A stretch of 64,000 bases of DNA from Polaribacter sp. Z022 (GCF_023555495.1 NZ_JALCZO010000008.1:53542-117541); one strand, 5' to 3'. Shown: positions 1 to 9,828, numbered from the stretch's first letter. Program-made: numbers and translations. Notes: generated by a model not told the origin, from the sequence alone.

Positions 1-2001
1 GTAGTAGAAATTTGGAATTTAGTTTTTATGCAATTCAATAGAAAAGCAAATGGAACTTTAGAAGAATTACCAAATAAACATATTGATACAGGTATGGGAT
101 TTGAGCGTTTATGTATGGTTTTACAAAACGTAAAATCTAATTATGACACTGATGTTTTTACACCAATTATTAGAGAAATTGAAACGATTACTGATGTAAA
201 ATATGGTGTAAATGAAAAACAAGATATTGCAATTCGTGTAATTTCTGACCATGTTAGAGCAGTTGCCTTTTCTATAGCAGATGGTCAGTTACCAAGTAAT
301 ACTGGTGCAGGTTATGTAATTAGAAGAATTTTAAGAAGAGCAGTTCGTTACGGATTTACATTTTTAGACAAAAAAGAACCTTTTATTTATAGATTGGTAG
401 ACGTTTTAAGCAACAAAATGGGTACTGCTTTTCCAGAATTAAAAGGACAAAAACATTTAATAGAAAATGTAATTAAAGAAGAAGAAACTTCTTTTTTAAG
501 AACTTTAGATCAAGGTTTATTATTGTTAGATAGAATTATAGAAAACACACCTAACAAAGAAGTTTCTGGTGATAAGGCTTTTGAATTGTATGACACCTAT
601 GGTTTTCCAATAGATTTAACATCTTTAATTCTTTCTGAAAAAGGATTAACATTAGATGAAAAAGGTTTTGAAGCTGAATTGCAAAAACAAAAAAATAGAT
701 CTAGAGCTGCAAGTGAAATGTCTACAGATGATTGGACAGTTTTAGCAGAAGATGCTCAAGAAGAATTTATTGGTTACGATGCTCTAGAAGCAAATGTAAA
801 AATTACACGATACAGAAAAGTTACTTCTAAGAAAGATGGAGAAATGTATCAAATTGTTTTTAACTTAACTCCTTTTTACCCAGAAGGTGGAGGTCAAGTT
901 GGAGACAAAGGATATTTAGAAGATGCAAGAGGAGATGTAATTTATATAGTTGATACAAAAAAAGAAAACAATGTAATTATTCATTCAACTAAAAATTTAC
1001 CTAAAAGTTTAGAGGGTATTTTTAAAGCTGTTGTAGATAAAAAACAACGTAACAGAACAGAATGTAACCATACAGCAACTCACCTTTTACATCAAGCATT
1101 AAGAGAGGTTTTAGGAACACATGTAGAGCAAAAAGGTTCTGCAGTACATTCTAAATATTTACGTTTCGATTTTTCTCATTTTTCTAAATTAACCGTTGAT
1201 GAATTACGCGAAGTAGAAAACTTTGTAAACAGAAGAATTGAAGGTAAATTACCATTAGAAGAAAGCAGAAATGTAACTATGGAGCAAGCACTTGCTGATG
1301 GTGCAATGGCTTTATTTGGCGAAAAATATGGAGACACTGTTAGAGCTATAAAATTTGGTCAATCTATTGAGTTATGTGGTGGAACTCACGTAAAAAACAC
1401 AGGAGATATTTGGCATTTTAAAATTAAATCTGAAGGTGCTGTTGCATCAGGAATTAGAAGAATTGAAGCTATTACAAACGATGCTGTAAAAGATTTTTAC
1501 TTTGAAAACAATAGAGCATTATTTGAAATTAAAGATTTACTAAACAATACTAAAGAGCCTGTAAAAGCTGTACAAAAACTACAAGAAGAAAACGTAGCTT
1601 TACAAAAACAAATTGAGCAACTCTTAAAAGACAAAGCTCAAAATTTATCGGGTGAAATTAAAAACCAATTACAAGAAATAAATGGTGTACAATTTTTAGC
1701 TACTAAAGTAGATTTAGATGCTAATGGAATTAAAAACTTAGCATTTTCTATAGGTAAAGAACATCAAAATTTATTTTTACTATTTGCTTCTGCTCCTAAA
1801 AAAGACAAAGCAATGTTAACTTGTTATATTTCTAAAGAATTAGCAAATGAACGTGGTTATGATGCAGGTAAAGTAGTTAGAGAATTAGGTAAATTAATTC
1901 ACGGAGGTGGAGGTGGTCAAAATTTCTTTGCTACTGCTGGAGGTAAAAATCCTGGAGGAATACCTAAAGTATTAGAAAAAGCCAAAGACTATTTAGTATA
2001 A
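1..2001 (+). CDS. alaS: Alanine--tRNA ligase, 5' end outside the window
   Basis: Charges tRNA-Ala with alanine in the cytoplasm. The frame is open from base 1 (it reads [10 protein letters not shown] before the first ATG at 28), so the gene begins upstream and the ATG at 28 is internal. About 666 codons are visible of the usual 870 or so; the missing part is most of the class II catalytic core. Visible are the helical tRNA-recognition part with DTYGFP, the editing domain with HTATHLLH (visible codons 357-364) and the CGGTHV zinc-site motif, a coiled-coil stretch, and the C-Ala domain with the GGGGGQ and ATAGGK motifs near the end. Family assignment is secure. The next gene starts 105 bp downstream behind its own promoter. 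Confidence 0.97.
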   Translation, partial: VVEIWNLVFMQFNRKANGTLEELPNKHIDTGMGFERLCMVLQNVKSNYDTDVFTPIIREIETITDVKYGVNEKQDIAIRVISDHVRAVAFSIADGQLPSNTGAGYVIRRILRRAVRYGFTFLDKKEPFIYRLVDVLSNKMGTAFPELKGQKHLIENVIKEEETSFLRTLDQGLLLLDRIIENTPNKEVSGDKAFELYDTYGFPIDLTSLILSEKGLTLDEKGFEAELQKQKNRSRAASEMSTDDWTVLAEDAQEEFIGYDALEANVKITRYRKVTSKKDGEMYQIVFNLTPFYPEGGGQVGDKGYLEDARGDVIYIVDTKKENNVIIHSTKNLPKSLEGIFKAVVDKKQRNRTECNHTATHLLHQALREVLGTHVEQKGSAVHSKYLRFDFSHFSKLTVDELREVENFVNRRIEGKLPLEESRNVTMEQALADGAMALFGEKYGDTVRAIKFGQSIELCGGTHVKNTGDIWHFKIKSEGAVASGIRRIEAITNDAVKDFYFENNRALFEIKDLLNNTKEPVKAVQKLQEENVALQKQIEQLLKDKAQNLSGEIKNQLQEINGVQFLATKVDLDANGIKNLAFSIGKEHQNLFLLFASAPKKDKAMLTCYISKELANERGYDAGKVVRELGKLIHGGGGGQNFFATAGGKNPGGIPKVLEKAKDYLV

Positions 2002-2047
2002 GTTTTAAATTTTAATCTTAGTATAATAGCATTTACATAAAAGCTAT

Positions 2048-2080
2048 AGTTTCAAATAAAAAAATAGTAAATTTGAAACT
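2048..2080 (+). promoter_or_regulatory. Promoter with overlapping 10-bp inverted repeat, upstream of the DUF1800 operon
   Basis: A perfect Bacteroidetes -7 box, TAAATTTG, lies at 2068-2075, 31 bp before the ATG at 2107. It is embedded in an inverted repeat: AGTTTCAAAT (2048-2057) and ATTTGAAACT (2071-2080). The right arm overlaps the -7 box, so the repeat could be an operator or a hairpin; it has no T-run and is not a terminator. Confidence 0.55.
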
Positions 2081-2106
2081 AATGGATATTCATTTTATAC
2101 TAACTC

Positions 2107-3729
2107 ATGCCCTATTTAGATTCATATTCTGGTAATTGGACTTCAAAAGAAGCAAGACACTTATTAAAAAGAACTTCTTTTGGTATTACAAATGTTTTAG
2201 TTTCTGAAGCTACCACTTTAGGATTAGAAACTACTATAAACAAATTATTTGAAATAAATGATTTACCAGAACCCCCATTAAAATCTATATTTGATGGTAC
2301 AGGTAATGATGAAATAAATGATCCTGGTGCTAATTATGGAGAAACTTGGGTTAATGCTCCTGCTTACCCAACAATTTCAGAAGGAGAAAATAGAGCAAAA
2401 ATATATAGATCTAGAAATAGATCTTTATATGCTTGGTCATTCTTACAGATGCAAAATGCTGGAATTTCTATTAGAGAAAAACTAACACTTTTTTGGCACA
2501 ATCATTTTGTTTCTGAAAATATAAATCCTCATAGAGAGTATTATTACATGAATGTTTTACGAAACAACGCTTTGGGTAACTTTAAAGAGTTGGTAAAACA
2601 AGTTACTGTAGATACAAATATGTTATTGTATTTAAGTGGATCTAAAAATACAGATGCTGCACCAAATGAAAATTATGCAAGAGAATTATTAGAACTTTTT
2701 ACCATAGGTAAAGGTGAAGCTGTAGGTAATGGAGATTATACAAATTACACAGAAGATGATGTTGTACAAATTGCTAAAATTTTAACTGGTTGGAGAGTTA
2801 ATGGATTAAAAAATGAAAATGCATTAAATTCTTTCTTTTCAAACTGGAAGCATACAAAAGGAGACAAAACCTTATCTCACAGATTTAATAATGCTATAAT
2901 TTCTGAAAATGGCGAAAATGAATACAAAGATTTAATTGATACAATTTTTGAGCAAGAAGAATGCTCAAGATTCATCACCAGAAAATTATACAGGTGGTTT
3001 GTAAATTCTGATGTTACATCAGAAATTGAAACCAATATAATAGAACCACTAGCAGAAATAATTAGAAACAATAATTATGATATTTCTCCTGCTTTAAAAG
3101 TTTTACTTTCATCAGAGCATTTTTTTGAAAGTACCTTTTGCATGATTAAAAGTCCTATTGACTTTATGCTATCTGTAACAAACTCACTATTGGTTTCAGC
3201 ACCTACAACTTCTATAAAAGAAGAATATGATTTTGCTTTTGTGTTATATTTAGCAACTACAGATTTAAATCAATCTATATTTCATCATCCAGATGTTGCA
3301 GGTTGGAAAGCTTATTATCAAGAACCTTTATTTTACAAAATTTGGGTAAATAGCTATTTGCTTCCTAAAAGATTAGATTATGCTAGAATAATAGTAACTG
3401 GAGGTGATTTAATTATTGATGAAAAAAAATACAATGTTCCTCCTTTGGTACCTGTATTATATATAGCAAGTCAAATACCAAATGCACAAGACCCAAATGT
3501 TTTAATAACAGAATTATCAAACCAATTATTTAATTATCCTATAATTCAATCTCAAATAGATGCTTTAAAAGACATTTTAATACCTGGATTGCCAGATTTT
3601 GAATGGACTGTAGAATATTCTAATTTCTTAAATAATCCAGCTGATGAAGCTTTAAAAATATCTGTAGACAATAAACTTAGAAGTTTAATTGCTGTAATGG
3701 TACAAATGTCAGAATTTCAAATAATGTAA
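2107..3729 (+). CDS. DUF1800 family protein
   Basis: A 540-aa member of the DUF1800 family, whose biochemical role is not established; members almost always travel with a DUF1501 protein, as here. Visible family features are the N-terminal HLLKRTSFG stretch, the FWHNHF motif near residue 135, the ARELLELFTIG block near residue 190 and the LTGWRV motif near residue 225. No signal peptide is visible, although its partner is exported, which is odd for a protein thought to act outside the cytoplasm. It starts at an ATG 31 bp after a good -7 box and ends 2 bp before the next gene, so 2107-6260 is probably one transcript. Confidence 0.9.
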   Translation: MPYLDSYSGNWTSKEARHLLKRTSFGITNVLVSEATTLGLETTINKLFEINDLPEPPLKSIFDGTGNDEINDPGANYGETWVNAPAYPTISEGENRAKIYRSRNRSLYAWSFLQMQNAGISIREKLTLFWHNHFVSENINPHREYYYMNVLRNNALGNFKELVKQVTVDTNMLLYLSGSKNTDAAPNENYARELLELFTIGKGEAVGNGDYTNYTEDDVVQIAKILTGWRVNGLKNENALNSFFSNWKHTKGDKTLSHRFNNAIISENGENEYKDLIDTIFEQEECSRFITRKLYRWFVNSDVTSEIETNIIEPLAEIIRNNNYDISPALKVLLSSEHFFESTFCMIKSPIDFMLSVTNSLLVSAPTTSIKEEYDFAFVLYLATTDLNQSIFHHPDVAGWKAYYQEPLFYKIWVNSYLLPKRLDYARIIVTGGDLIIDEKKYNVPPLVPVLYIASQIPNAQDPNVLITELSNQLFNYPIIQSQIDALKDILIPGLPDFEWTVEYSNFLNNPADEALKISVDNKLRSLIAVMVQMSEFQIM

Positions 3730-3731
3730 TT

Positions 3732-5309
3732 ATGAAGAAATTAAATAGAAGAGATTTTATAAAATTAAGTACTTACGCTTCTGCTTCATTGCCTATTGCA
3801 TTAAGTGGATTTCCTTTATATGCAAACAAAAAACCATCAGAATATAATTTTTCTGAAGACAATGAGAACATCTTGGTTTTAATACAATTACAAGGTGGTA
3901 ATGATGGATTAAATACCGTTTTTAATTTAAGTCAGTATGATAATTTACAAAGTGTAAGATCTAATATTATTATTCCAGATACTCGTTTATTAACTCTTAA
4001 TGATGAAACAAAGTTGCATCCTTCTTTATCTGGATTGAAAGGAATTTGGGACAAAGAAAAACTATCTATAATTCAAAATGTAGGGTATCCAAATCAAAAC
4101 AGGTCTCACTTTAGATCTACTGATATCTGGAATTCTGCTTCAAGAGCAGAAGATTATATTTCGTCTGGTTGGGTAGGTCGTTTTTTTGATGTAAACCATC
4201 CAGAATTTCCAGAAAATTATCCAAGTGAAGAAATACCTCATCCTTTTGCAATTACCTTAGGAAAGGTTGTTTCTGAAACTTGCCAAGGTTCTAATGCAAA
4301 TTTTTCTTTAGCTATTTCTAACCCTAAAAATCCAGGAACTGCTTTAGTATCTAATACTGGAGAAATTCCTTCTAATTGTTATGGAGATACTTTAAGTTTT
4401 GTAAACAATACAATTAAACAAACCAATGCTTATGCAGATGCAATTACAGAAGCAGAAAATTTAGGTAATAATTTATCTACCAAATACGAAAATAGCAACA
4501 ACAATAAATTAGCTGGAAAACTAAAAAATGTAGCAAAATTAATTTCTGGTGGATTAAAAACTAAAGTATATATTGTGCAACTTGGTGGTTTTGACAACCA
4601 TGATAGCCAAGTAGAAGAAGGAAATGTAACAGAAGGAAAACACAGTGACTTATTAAAAGAATTATCTGAAGCAATTGCTGCTTTTCAAGAAGATTTAGAA
4701 TTATTAAATATTGATGATAGAGTAATTGGAATGACGTATTCTGAATTTGGAAGAAGAATTCGTTCTAATGCAGGTTTGGGAACAGATCATGGTACAGCAG
4801 CTCCTATGTTTTTGTTTGGTAATTGTGCTAAAAATCAAATTTTAGGTGATGCTCCAGAAATTGATACTGCTGTTGATGAAAAAGAAGGTGTACAAATGCA
4901 ATTTGATTTTAGAAACATTTATAGTACACTTTTAACAGATTGGTTAGGAGCAACAAAACAAGATTCTACTTCAATTTTATTTGATGAATTTGATGCATTG
5001 CCTTTATTTAAAACAGGTTGTTCTGCTGCACTTTCTTCTAACGAGTATATGTTAAATCAATTAGAAATAGACATTTATCCAAACCCAACTATTAACAATT
5101 TAAATATTAAATTTTTGGGTAAAAACGAAAATGTTAAAATTATACTTTACAACAGTATTGGAGCAGTTGTAAATCTTATTACAAATAAAAAATACAACAG
5201 TACTTTACATACTATTAAAATAGACGTATCTCATTTACCTAAGGGAAATTATTTTATTCATTATCAAACTAAAAGTATTTCTAAAACTAAAAAAATATTG
5301 AAATATTAA
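3732..5309 (+). CDS. DUF1501 family protein with Tat-like signal and T9SS sorting domain
   Basis: A 525-aa exported protein related to the alkaline-phosphatase-fold DUF1501 family. The N-terminus has a twin-arginine type motif (RRDFIK, residues 6-11) followed by a hydrophobic stretch ending near ANKK. The core carries QLQGGNDGLN near residue 52, the QNVGYPNQNRSHF block, GGFDNHDSQ and FGRRI...TDHGTAAPMF, typical of the family. The last 80 residues form a type A T9SS C-terminal domain: IYPNPT, then LYNSIG, LPKGNY and a basic KKILKY end. It should therefore pass the inner membrane folded and leave through T9SS. It is translated right behind the DUF1800 gene (2-bp gap) and abuts the GSCFA gene. 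Substrate unknown. Confidence 0.9.
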   Translation: MKKLNRRDFIKLSTYASASLPIALSGFPLYANKKPSEYNFSEDNENILVLIQLQGGNDGLNTVFNLSQYDNLQSVRSNIIIPDTRLLTLNDETKLHPSLSGLKGIWDKEKLSIIQNVGYPNQNRSHFRSTDIWNSASRAEDYISSGWVGRFFDVNHPEFPENYPSEEIPHPFAITLGKVVSETCQGSNANFSLAISNPKNPGTALVSNTGEIPSNCYGDTLSFVNNTIKQTNAYADAITEAENLGNNLSTKYENSNNNKLAGKLKNVAKLISGGLKTKVYIVQLGGFDNHDSQVEEGNVTEGKHSDLLKELSEAIAAFQEDLELLNIDDRVIGMTYSEFGRRIRSNAGLGTDHGTAAPMFLFGNCAKNQILGDAPEIDTAVDEKEGVQMQFDFRNIYSTLLTDWLGATKQDSTSILFDEFDALPLFKTGCSAALSSNEYMLNQLEIDIYPNPTINNLNIKFLGKNENVKIILYNSIGAVVNLITNKKYNSTLHTIKIDVSHLPKGNYFIHYQTKSISKTKKILKY

Positions 5310-6260
5310 ATGAAACTTCAAACACAAATCCCTATAAAAAAACAAGCTAAAAACACAATAGATTACAATTCTAAATTATTGTTATTAGGTTCTTGTTTTT
5401 CGGATAATATTGGAGATAAACTAAATTATTTTAAGTTTCAAACAAGTATAAACCCTTTAGGAATACACTTTCATCCAAGAGCAATAGAAACTTTAATTAC
5501 CAATGCAATTAATGAAAAAAAATACACGTCAGAAGATTTAATATTTCAAAATGAACGTTGGCACTGTTTTGATGCACATTCTAACTTAAGTTCATCTATT
5601 AAAAATGACATATTAAATAATTTAAACACTACTATCTTATCTACAAAAAAACAATTAAAAGAAGCTTCACATATAATAATTACCCTAGGAACTTCTTGGG
5701 TTTATAGGTTTATAGAGTTAGATAGTATTGTAGCTAATTGTCATAAAATTCCACAAAAAAAATTCTTAAAAGAGCTGCTAACTATCAATGAAATTACAGA
5801 AAGTTTAGACGCAATTTATGCTCTTATAAAAACCATTAACAAAGACATAAATATCATTTTTACAGTATCTCCCATCAGACATTTAAAAGATGGTTTTATT
5901 GAAAACACACAAAGCAAATCTCATTTAATTGCTGCAATTCATTCTGTCATTAAAGACAATAAAAACGCACATTATTTTCCTAGTTATGAAATAATGATGG
6001 ATGAATTAAGAGATTATCGTTTTTATGCAGAAGATATGATTCACCCAAATAAAACTGCAATTAACTATATCTGGGAAAAATTCATAGATTCTTGGTTTAC
6101 TGAAAATAGTAAACAAATTATGAAAGAAGTAGATGTAATTCAAAAAGGAATGTTACACAAACCATTTAATGAAAATTCTACACAACATCGTCTTTTTTTA
6201 GAAAACTTAGAAAAAAAGAAATCTAATTTAATTGCTCAATTTCCTTCAATAACTTTTTAA
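5310..6260 (+). CDS. GSCFA domain-containing protein
   Basis: A 316-aa cytoplasmic-looking protein of the GSCFA family, named for the GSCF motif seen here at residues 27-30 (LLGSCFSDNIG). The fold is related to SGNH/GDSL hydrolases; GSCF would carry the nucleophile-like serine, TLGTSWVYR (near 130) and SPIRHLKDG (near 190) are other family blocks, and DMIHPN near residue 245 matches the late Asp-x-x-His block. Function is not established. It starts on the base after the stop of the DUF1501 gene, so it belongs to that operon and may modify or mature its product (inference). Confidence 0.85.
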   Translation: MKLQTQIPIKKQAKNTIDYNSKLLLLGSCFSDNIGDKLNYFKFQTSINPLGIHFHPRAIETLITNAINEKKYTSEDLIFQNERWHCFDAHSNLSSSIKNDILNNLNTTILSTKKQLKEASHIIITLGTSWVYRFIELDSIVANCHKIPQKKFLKELLTINEITESLDAIYALIKTINKDINIIFTVSPIRHLKDGFIENTQSKSHLIAAIHSVIKDNKNAHYFPSYEIMMDELRDYRFYAEDMIHPNKTAINYIWEKFIDSWFTENSKQIMKEVDVIQKGMLHKPFNENSTQHRLFLENLEKKKSNLIAQFPSITF

Positions 6261-6273
6261 ATCTTCATTTCTA

Positions 6274-6311
6274 AATACGTCAAATGACGTATTGTTTCTA
6301 CTTTATATTTT
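6274..6311 (+). promoter_or_regulatory. Palindrome AATACGTCA-AA-TGACGTATT next to a -7-like box
   Basis: A perfect 9-bp inverted repeat (6274-6282 and 6285-6293) separated by two bases. A -7-like TATATTTT follows at 6304-6311, about 10 bp downstream, so the palindrome sits where an activator bound at a promoter would. The gene at 6363 follows. A two-base loop argues for a DNA site rather than an RNA hairpin. Relatives lie at 7881 and 11779. Confidence 0.45.
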
Positions 6312-6362
6312 TATGATTTTTGGAGTGTAACTTTAAAACTCATAAAGAATTCCCTTTTAAAG

Positions 6363-6869
6363 ATGGAACAGACAATTAATTTTAAGCTTTTGGCCACTTG
6401 GGAATATTCTGAAAAAGAATGGAATGAATTTGTAGACATTGAAAAAGCCAATAAAAAGGAAGATAATATCTATTTTGGTATTGGAATTTTAGTTTTAGGT
6501 ACCTTTGGATTGATGATACTTAGGCAAACTAGTTTTTTAATGGGGTTACTTTTTGCAGCTCCACTTGCTTTATTAATTCCATTTTTAAGATTTAAATTTA
6601 GTTATCCACATTTAAAAAAGAATGCCAAAAAACCATATATTAAAATTTTTAGTGATCATTTAGAAATTAACAAACATATTATAGATTTATCTGGAAAAAG
6701 AAAGAGACTAAAAAACATTAAAATTATTGATGCAGTTAATCAAAGAAAACTTTTAGAGTTCGATGTTCAGTGGATTACTGCTAAAGGACCTACAAATGAT
6801 GAGTTTAGAATTTTAATTCCTAAAAACAAGCTTAATGAAGCTACTACAATTTTAAAAACAATAAAATGA
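6363..6869 (+). CDS. Hypothetical inner-membrane protein, 168 aa
   Basis: Not recognised beyond its architecture. Residues 1-35 are soluble and charged, two membrane helices follow at about 36-55 and 60-77, and the remaining 90 residues form a basic soluble domain with repeated beta-like stretches (for example the KIFSDHLEINKHIIDLSG block), similar in layout to small PH-like membrane proteins. The gene overlaps the next one by 4 bp (ATGA), so the two are translationally coupled and probably work together. A palindrome and weak promoter lie 70 bp upstream. Confidence 0.75.
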   Translation: MEQTINFKLLATWEYSEKEWNEFVDIEKANKKEDNIYFGIGILVLGTFGLMILRQTSFLMGLLFAAPLALLIPFLRFKFSYPHLKKNAKKPYIKIFSDHLEINKHIIDLSGKRKRLKNIKIIDAVNQRKLLEFDVQWITAKGPTNDEFRILIPKNKLNEATTILKTIK

Positions 6870-7858
6870 AAAAATTTCTTTACTCTTTTGGTATTCTTTT
6901 AGTTACATTTTTTTTTGTTTCTAACTCTGCACAACCAGGAGTTTGGAACGCTGGTGGTAGTGGAAGTTTTACACTTTTATATCCAGAAGACACTATTGCT
7001 TACAAAAAAATTCAGATGAAATCTGAAAACATTTACATGCAACTATACAAAGGTTTTGCAACTGTAAAGGGCAATTACTATTTTAAAAATACGGCTACAG
7101 ATACTTTAAAAATTAAAGTAGGATATCCTATAAATAATGTATTCGAAAACATAGATTTTCATCATCAAGTAAATGAAGTTAGAGTAGATGGATTGTATAA
7201 AATTAAAGGGCTTGTTAACGGAAATGAAGCAGAAGTTTTTAAAAAACCAAATGCTCAAAATGACAATTGGTATGTTTGGGAAATAACTTTTCCTCCAAAT
7301 AAAATTACAGAATTTACTGTTTATTTCTTAGTAAATACTAATAATGCCAAAACCATTGAAGGTTATGAATCTGACAAAAAAAATGCTTTTATTTACTTAA
7401 TAGAAACAGGTTCTATTTGGAAATCTCCAATTGAAAACGGAAATTTTTACACACAATTAAAAGACAATCTATCAATAAACAAAGTAAAATCAAGTTCTCC
7501 AACTTCTTTATATTTTGATGAAGAGAATTCTGTTTTAAAGTTTTCTTTATCTGATTATGGAAAAAAACCAGATCCAAATTTTGTAATTACTTACGGAAAA
7601 ACCATTAGTAATTTTAACTTTGAAGCAATTACTAAAAACAGTGATTCTTATTTTAATGAAATTAATACATTTTCTAAATTAAATTTCAGCAAGAATACCT
7701 ATTCAGATATTGATTTACCAAACCCTTATAAAGTAGGTGGTATCTCTAACAAAGCTATTGGGTTTCTTTTTTACTTATCTATTTACGGAATCCCTTTTTT
7801 TACAGGTATAATCGTTATTTTACTTTTAGTTTTATTGTACAAGAAAATTAAAAAATAA
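6866..7858 (+). CDS. Hypothetical exported protein with C-terminal membrane anchor, 330 aa
   Basis: The N-terminus is a signal peptide (MKKFLYSFGILLVTFFF, cleavage likely after NSA). The body is beta-rich, with a KGFATVKGNYYFKN segment that looks like an extracytoplasmic immunoglobulin-like or DUF4424-like fold. One membrane helix spans about residues 298-325, followed by a KKIKK stop-transfer end. The protein would therefore sit in the inner membrane facing the periplasm. It overlaps the preceding membrane-protein gene by 4 bp and is followed by a terminator. Function unknown. Confidence 0.72.
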   Translation: MKKFLYSFGILLVTFFFVSNSAQPGVWNAGGSGSFTLLYPEDTIAYKKIQMKSENIYMQLYKGFATVKGNYYFKNTATDTLKIKVGYPINNVFENIDFHHQVNEVRVDGLYKIKGLVNGNEAEVFKKPNAQNDNWYVWEITFPPNKITEFTVYFLVNTNNAKTIEGYESDKKNAFIYLIETGSIWKSPIENGNFYTQLKDNLSINKVKSSSPTSLYFDEENSVLKFSLSDYGKKPDPNFVITYGKTISNFNFEAITKNSDSYFNEINTFSKLNFSKNTYSDIDLPNPYKVGGISNKAIGFLFYLSIYGIPFFTGIIVILLLVLLYKKIKK

Positions 7859-7876
7859 TTCAATTTTAATAAAGAT

Positions 7877-7906
7877 AAAAATACGGCAGATGCCGTATTT
7901 TTTTTT
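7877..7906 (+). terminator. Intrinsic terminator made from the ATACGGCA/TGCCGTAT palindrome
   Basis: A-run, stem AAAAATACGGCA with its complement TGCCGTATTTTT, and a T-run. It follows the stop at 7858 by 18 bp. The core is the same palindrome family seen at 6274 and 11779. Confidence 0.75.
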
Positions 7907-8057
7907 GAGTAAATATGTTTGAATTTTGTAAAACAACATTAAAACATAACTAAAAAAACAAATATAGTTTTAACATTAATTACTTTTTCAATTTTCCTTT
8001 TTAGTTGAACAAGTACTAAATGATTAAATAAATTAAGAACTATTTAAAAACATTAAG

Positions 8058-8126
8058 ATTGTTTTTTAGGGTTACAGATGGTTGGTGGTTTCTAGAATAT
8101 AAACCAACCATCTCCTTTAAAACAAT
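8058..8126 (+). promoter_or_regulatory. Two-tier hairpin in the leader of the YD-repeat protein gene
   Basis: The inner stem is GATGGTTGGT (8077-8086) with ACCAACCATC (8103-8112). The outer stem is ATTGTTTT (8058-8065) with AAAACAAT (8119-8126). There is no T-run, and the ATG is 26 bp further on, so this would be a structured 5' leader rather than a terminator. The remainder of the 294-bp gap (7907-8057) shows only AT-rich DNA. Confidence 0.45.
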
Positions 8127-8152
8127 AAGTATTAACCTTAAAAACAAACACA

Positions 8153-9466
8153 ATGAAAAAACTAACAATTTTATTATTTCTACTAACAGTATTTCAATTT
8201 GATGGATTTAGTCAAACAGAAATCTACAATTTAGAATCGCAAAACTTACATAAAAATGTTCAAAAAACTATAGAGCATTATTATACTTATGATAAAAACA
8301 GTGGTGGTTTTGTAAAAAAATCTGTGAGTATAAAAAGATATAATGATCATGGTAATTTAGCAGAAACTTATTATTTATATAATAGTACTTATTCAGAATC
8401 CAATCCTACTAAAAAAATCTATAATTATAATAGTAAAGATTTATTAGTAAGTACAAAAAACATAAGCGATGTTACTAATAAATACAGCTCTCATTATGAG
8501 TTTACTTATGATAAAAAAGGAAATCTTATTAAAAGAGAGTCTGTTTCTAAAGATGGAAGTAAATATGTTACTTTATACGAAAATGATAGAAAAGGAAGGG
8601 TTATAAATAAAAAAGAATACAACAAATCTAATAAACTAATTGCAGAAGTAAACTACACTTATAAAGGAAACAAAAAAACACAAAACAGAACTAGTTTTAG
8701 CGGTAAAGATGGTAGTATTTCTGGTAATTACATTACTGTTTATAAAGACAACATAAAGGTTTCTTATAAAGCAGATAGTAAGTATAGTAATTCAAATACT
8801 ACTTATGAATATGATAAAGAAGGCAACCTTTCTAAATCAAATTATAAAGGAAAAACAAATTCTACCTCTTCATATAATTATGTGTATGATAAAAAGGATA
8901 ATTGGATTAAAAAACACCATAATTCAGGCAAATATCATTATTTCTATTTTAGAGAAATATACTTTAAAAATGGTGACGTAACAGGAAGTAGTGAGTTTGA
9001 TAGAACTTTTATAAATAGACATGGTAATTTTGATAATGTTGCTGTTGTTCCTTTAAAAAAGAAAGATTTAAAAAAGAAAAACAATACTTCTTACGATTCT
9101 GGAATGCCTAGTTTTAGTTACAAAAACTGGAAATATTCATTTGTTAACATGAAAGATAAAGTAACAGATGTTTCTGGTAAAGTAAATCTTTCAGTTCCAA
9201 ATAATTCTAAATTAACAAATGGTGCAACTGTAAAATTTAGAGTAGAAATAAATGGAGCAGACACTAAAAACCTAACCTATACAGTAAGTTCTTATTATTT
9301 TGACACAAAAACAAAAAGACATTTTTGGTCGTTAAAATCTAGCACTAATGATTCTAAAGGAACTTTATGCCTTTTTAAAGAATCACAAAACTTAAGAAGT
9401 GTAGACATTGTTGGTTTATTAATGGTTGGTAAAGAAGACAATAAACTCAGTTTTTATCTACAATAA
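8153..9466 (+). CDS. Secreted protein with YD-like repeats, 437 aa
   Basis: The N-terminal 20 residues are a signal peptide (cleavage near FSQ). Residues 30-290 contain repeated short beta-hairpin units of the type YDKKGNL, YDKEGNL, YDKKDNW, spaced about 25-40 residues, resembling the repeats of secreted flavobacterial RHS-like or YwqK-like proteins but much shorter than an RHS toxin and with no toxin tip. The C-terminal 100 residues form a different, unrecognised domain. Likely periplasmic or outer-membrane facing. A structured leader lies upstream. It is followed after 8 bp by a small membrane protein gene. Confidence 0.7.
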   Translation: MKKLTILLFLLTVFQFDGFSQTEIYNLESQNLHKNVQKTIEHYYTYDKNSGGFVKKSVSIKRYNDHGNLAETYYLYNSTYSESNPTKKIYNYNSKDLLVSTKNISDVTNKYSSHYEFTYDKKGNLIKRESVSKDGSKYVTLYENDRKGRVINKKEYNKSNKLIAEVNYTYKGNKKTQNRTSFSGKDGSISGNYITVYKDNIKVSYKADSKYSNSNTTYEYDKEGNLSKSNYKGKTNSTSSYNYVYDKKDNWIKKHHNSGKYHYFYFREIYFKNGDVTGSSEFDRTFINRHGNFDNVAVVPLKKKDLKKKNNTSYDSGMPSFSYKNWKYSFVNMKDKVTDVSGKVNLSVPNNSKLTNGATVKFRVEINGADTKNLTYTVSSYYFDTKTKRHFWSLKSSTNDSKGTLCLFKESQNLRSVDIVGLLMVGKEDNKLSFYLQ

Positions 9467-9474
9467 AAAAAATA

Positions 9475-9762
9475 ATGCTTAATCTATTGGAATATCCCCC
9501 ATTCTTTTTTTTCTCTCTACTACTTGTAATAGCTGCTATAATAATATATTTTACTTATAGTTTTAAGGTATTAAAGGTAGTAGAGAATAAAAAGTTAAAT
9601 CTGATTTATTCTAAAATAGAGGCCGAAAAAAAAATAGCCAAAGAGTTTAAAAATTCTGATAATGATGTTGTAGTTTTTAATAACAAAACTCAGATTAAAC
9701 TTCAAAAAATAAAAGTTGGCATTTTAAATATAGATTTTACTTTGAGAGAATTGTATACTTAA
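9475..9762 (+). CDS. Small single-helix membrane protein, 95 aa
   Basis: One strongly hydrophobic helix at about residues 8-31 (FFFFSLLLVIAAIIIYF) followed by a charged cytoplasmic tail of about 60 residues rich in Lys and Asn. Not recognised. It starts 8 bp after the stop of the YD-repeat protein, so the two are likely cotranscribed; the kinase gene follows after 66 bp. Confidence 0.6.
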   Translation: MLNLLEYPPFFFFSLLLVIAAIIIYFTYSFKVLKVVENKKLNLIYSKIEAEKKIAKEFKNSDNDVVVFNNKTQIKLQKIKVGILNIDFTLRELYT

Positions 9763-9828
9763 GCTCTCCTAGCAAATTAATAATCAAATATTTGTAAATT
9801 AGTTTCTTAATTTATTAAATTACATCTT

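Noticed and set aside
28..2001. ATG at 28 as the start of alaS
   Set aside because: The frame is open and conserved-looking from base 1 and the protein lacks the catalytic N-terminus, so the true start is outside the window.
7877..7906. Palindrome at 7881 counted as an independent operator
   Set aside because: It has a full A-run, stem and T-run and works as a terminator; only its core similarity to the two other palindromes is retained as an observation.
8153..9466. RHS/YD toxin
   Set aside because: Too short, no RHS core, no C-terminal toxin domain or immunity gene beside it.
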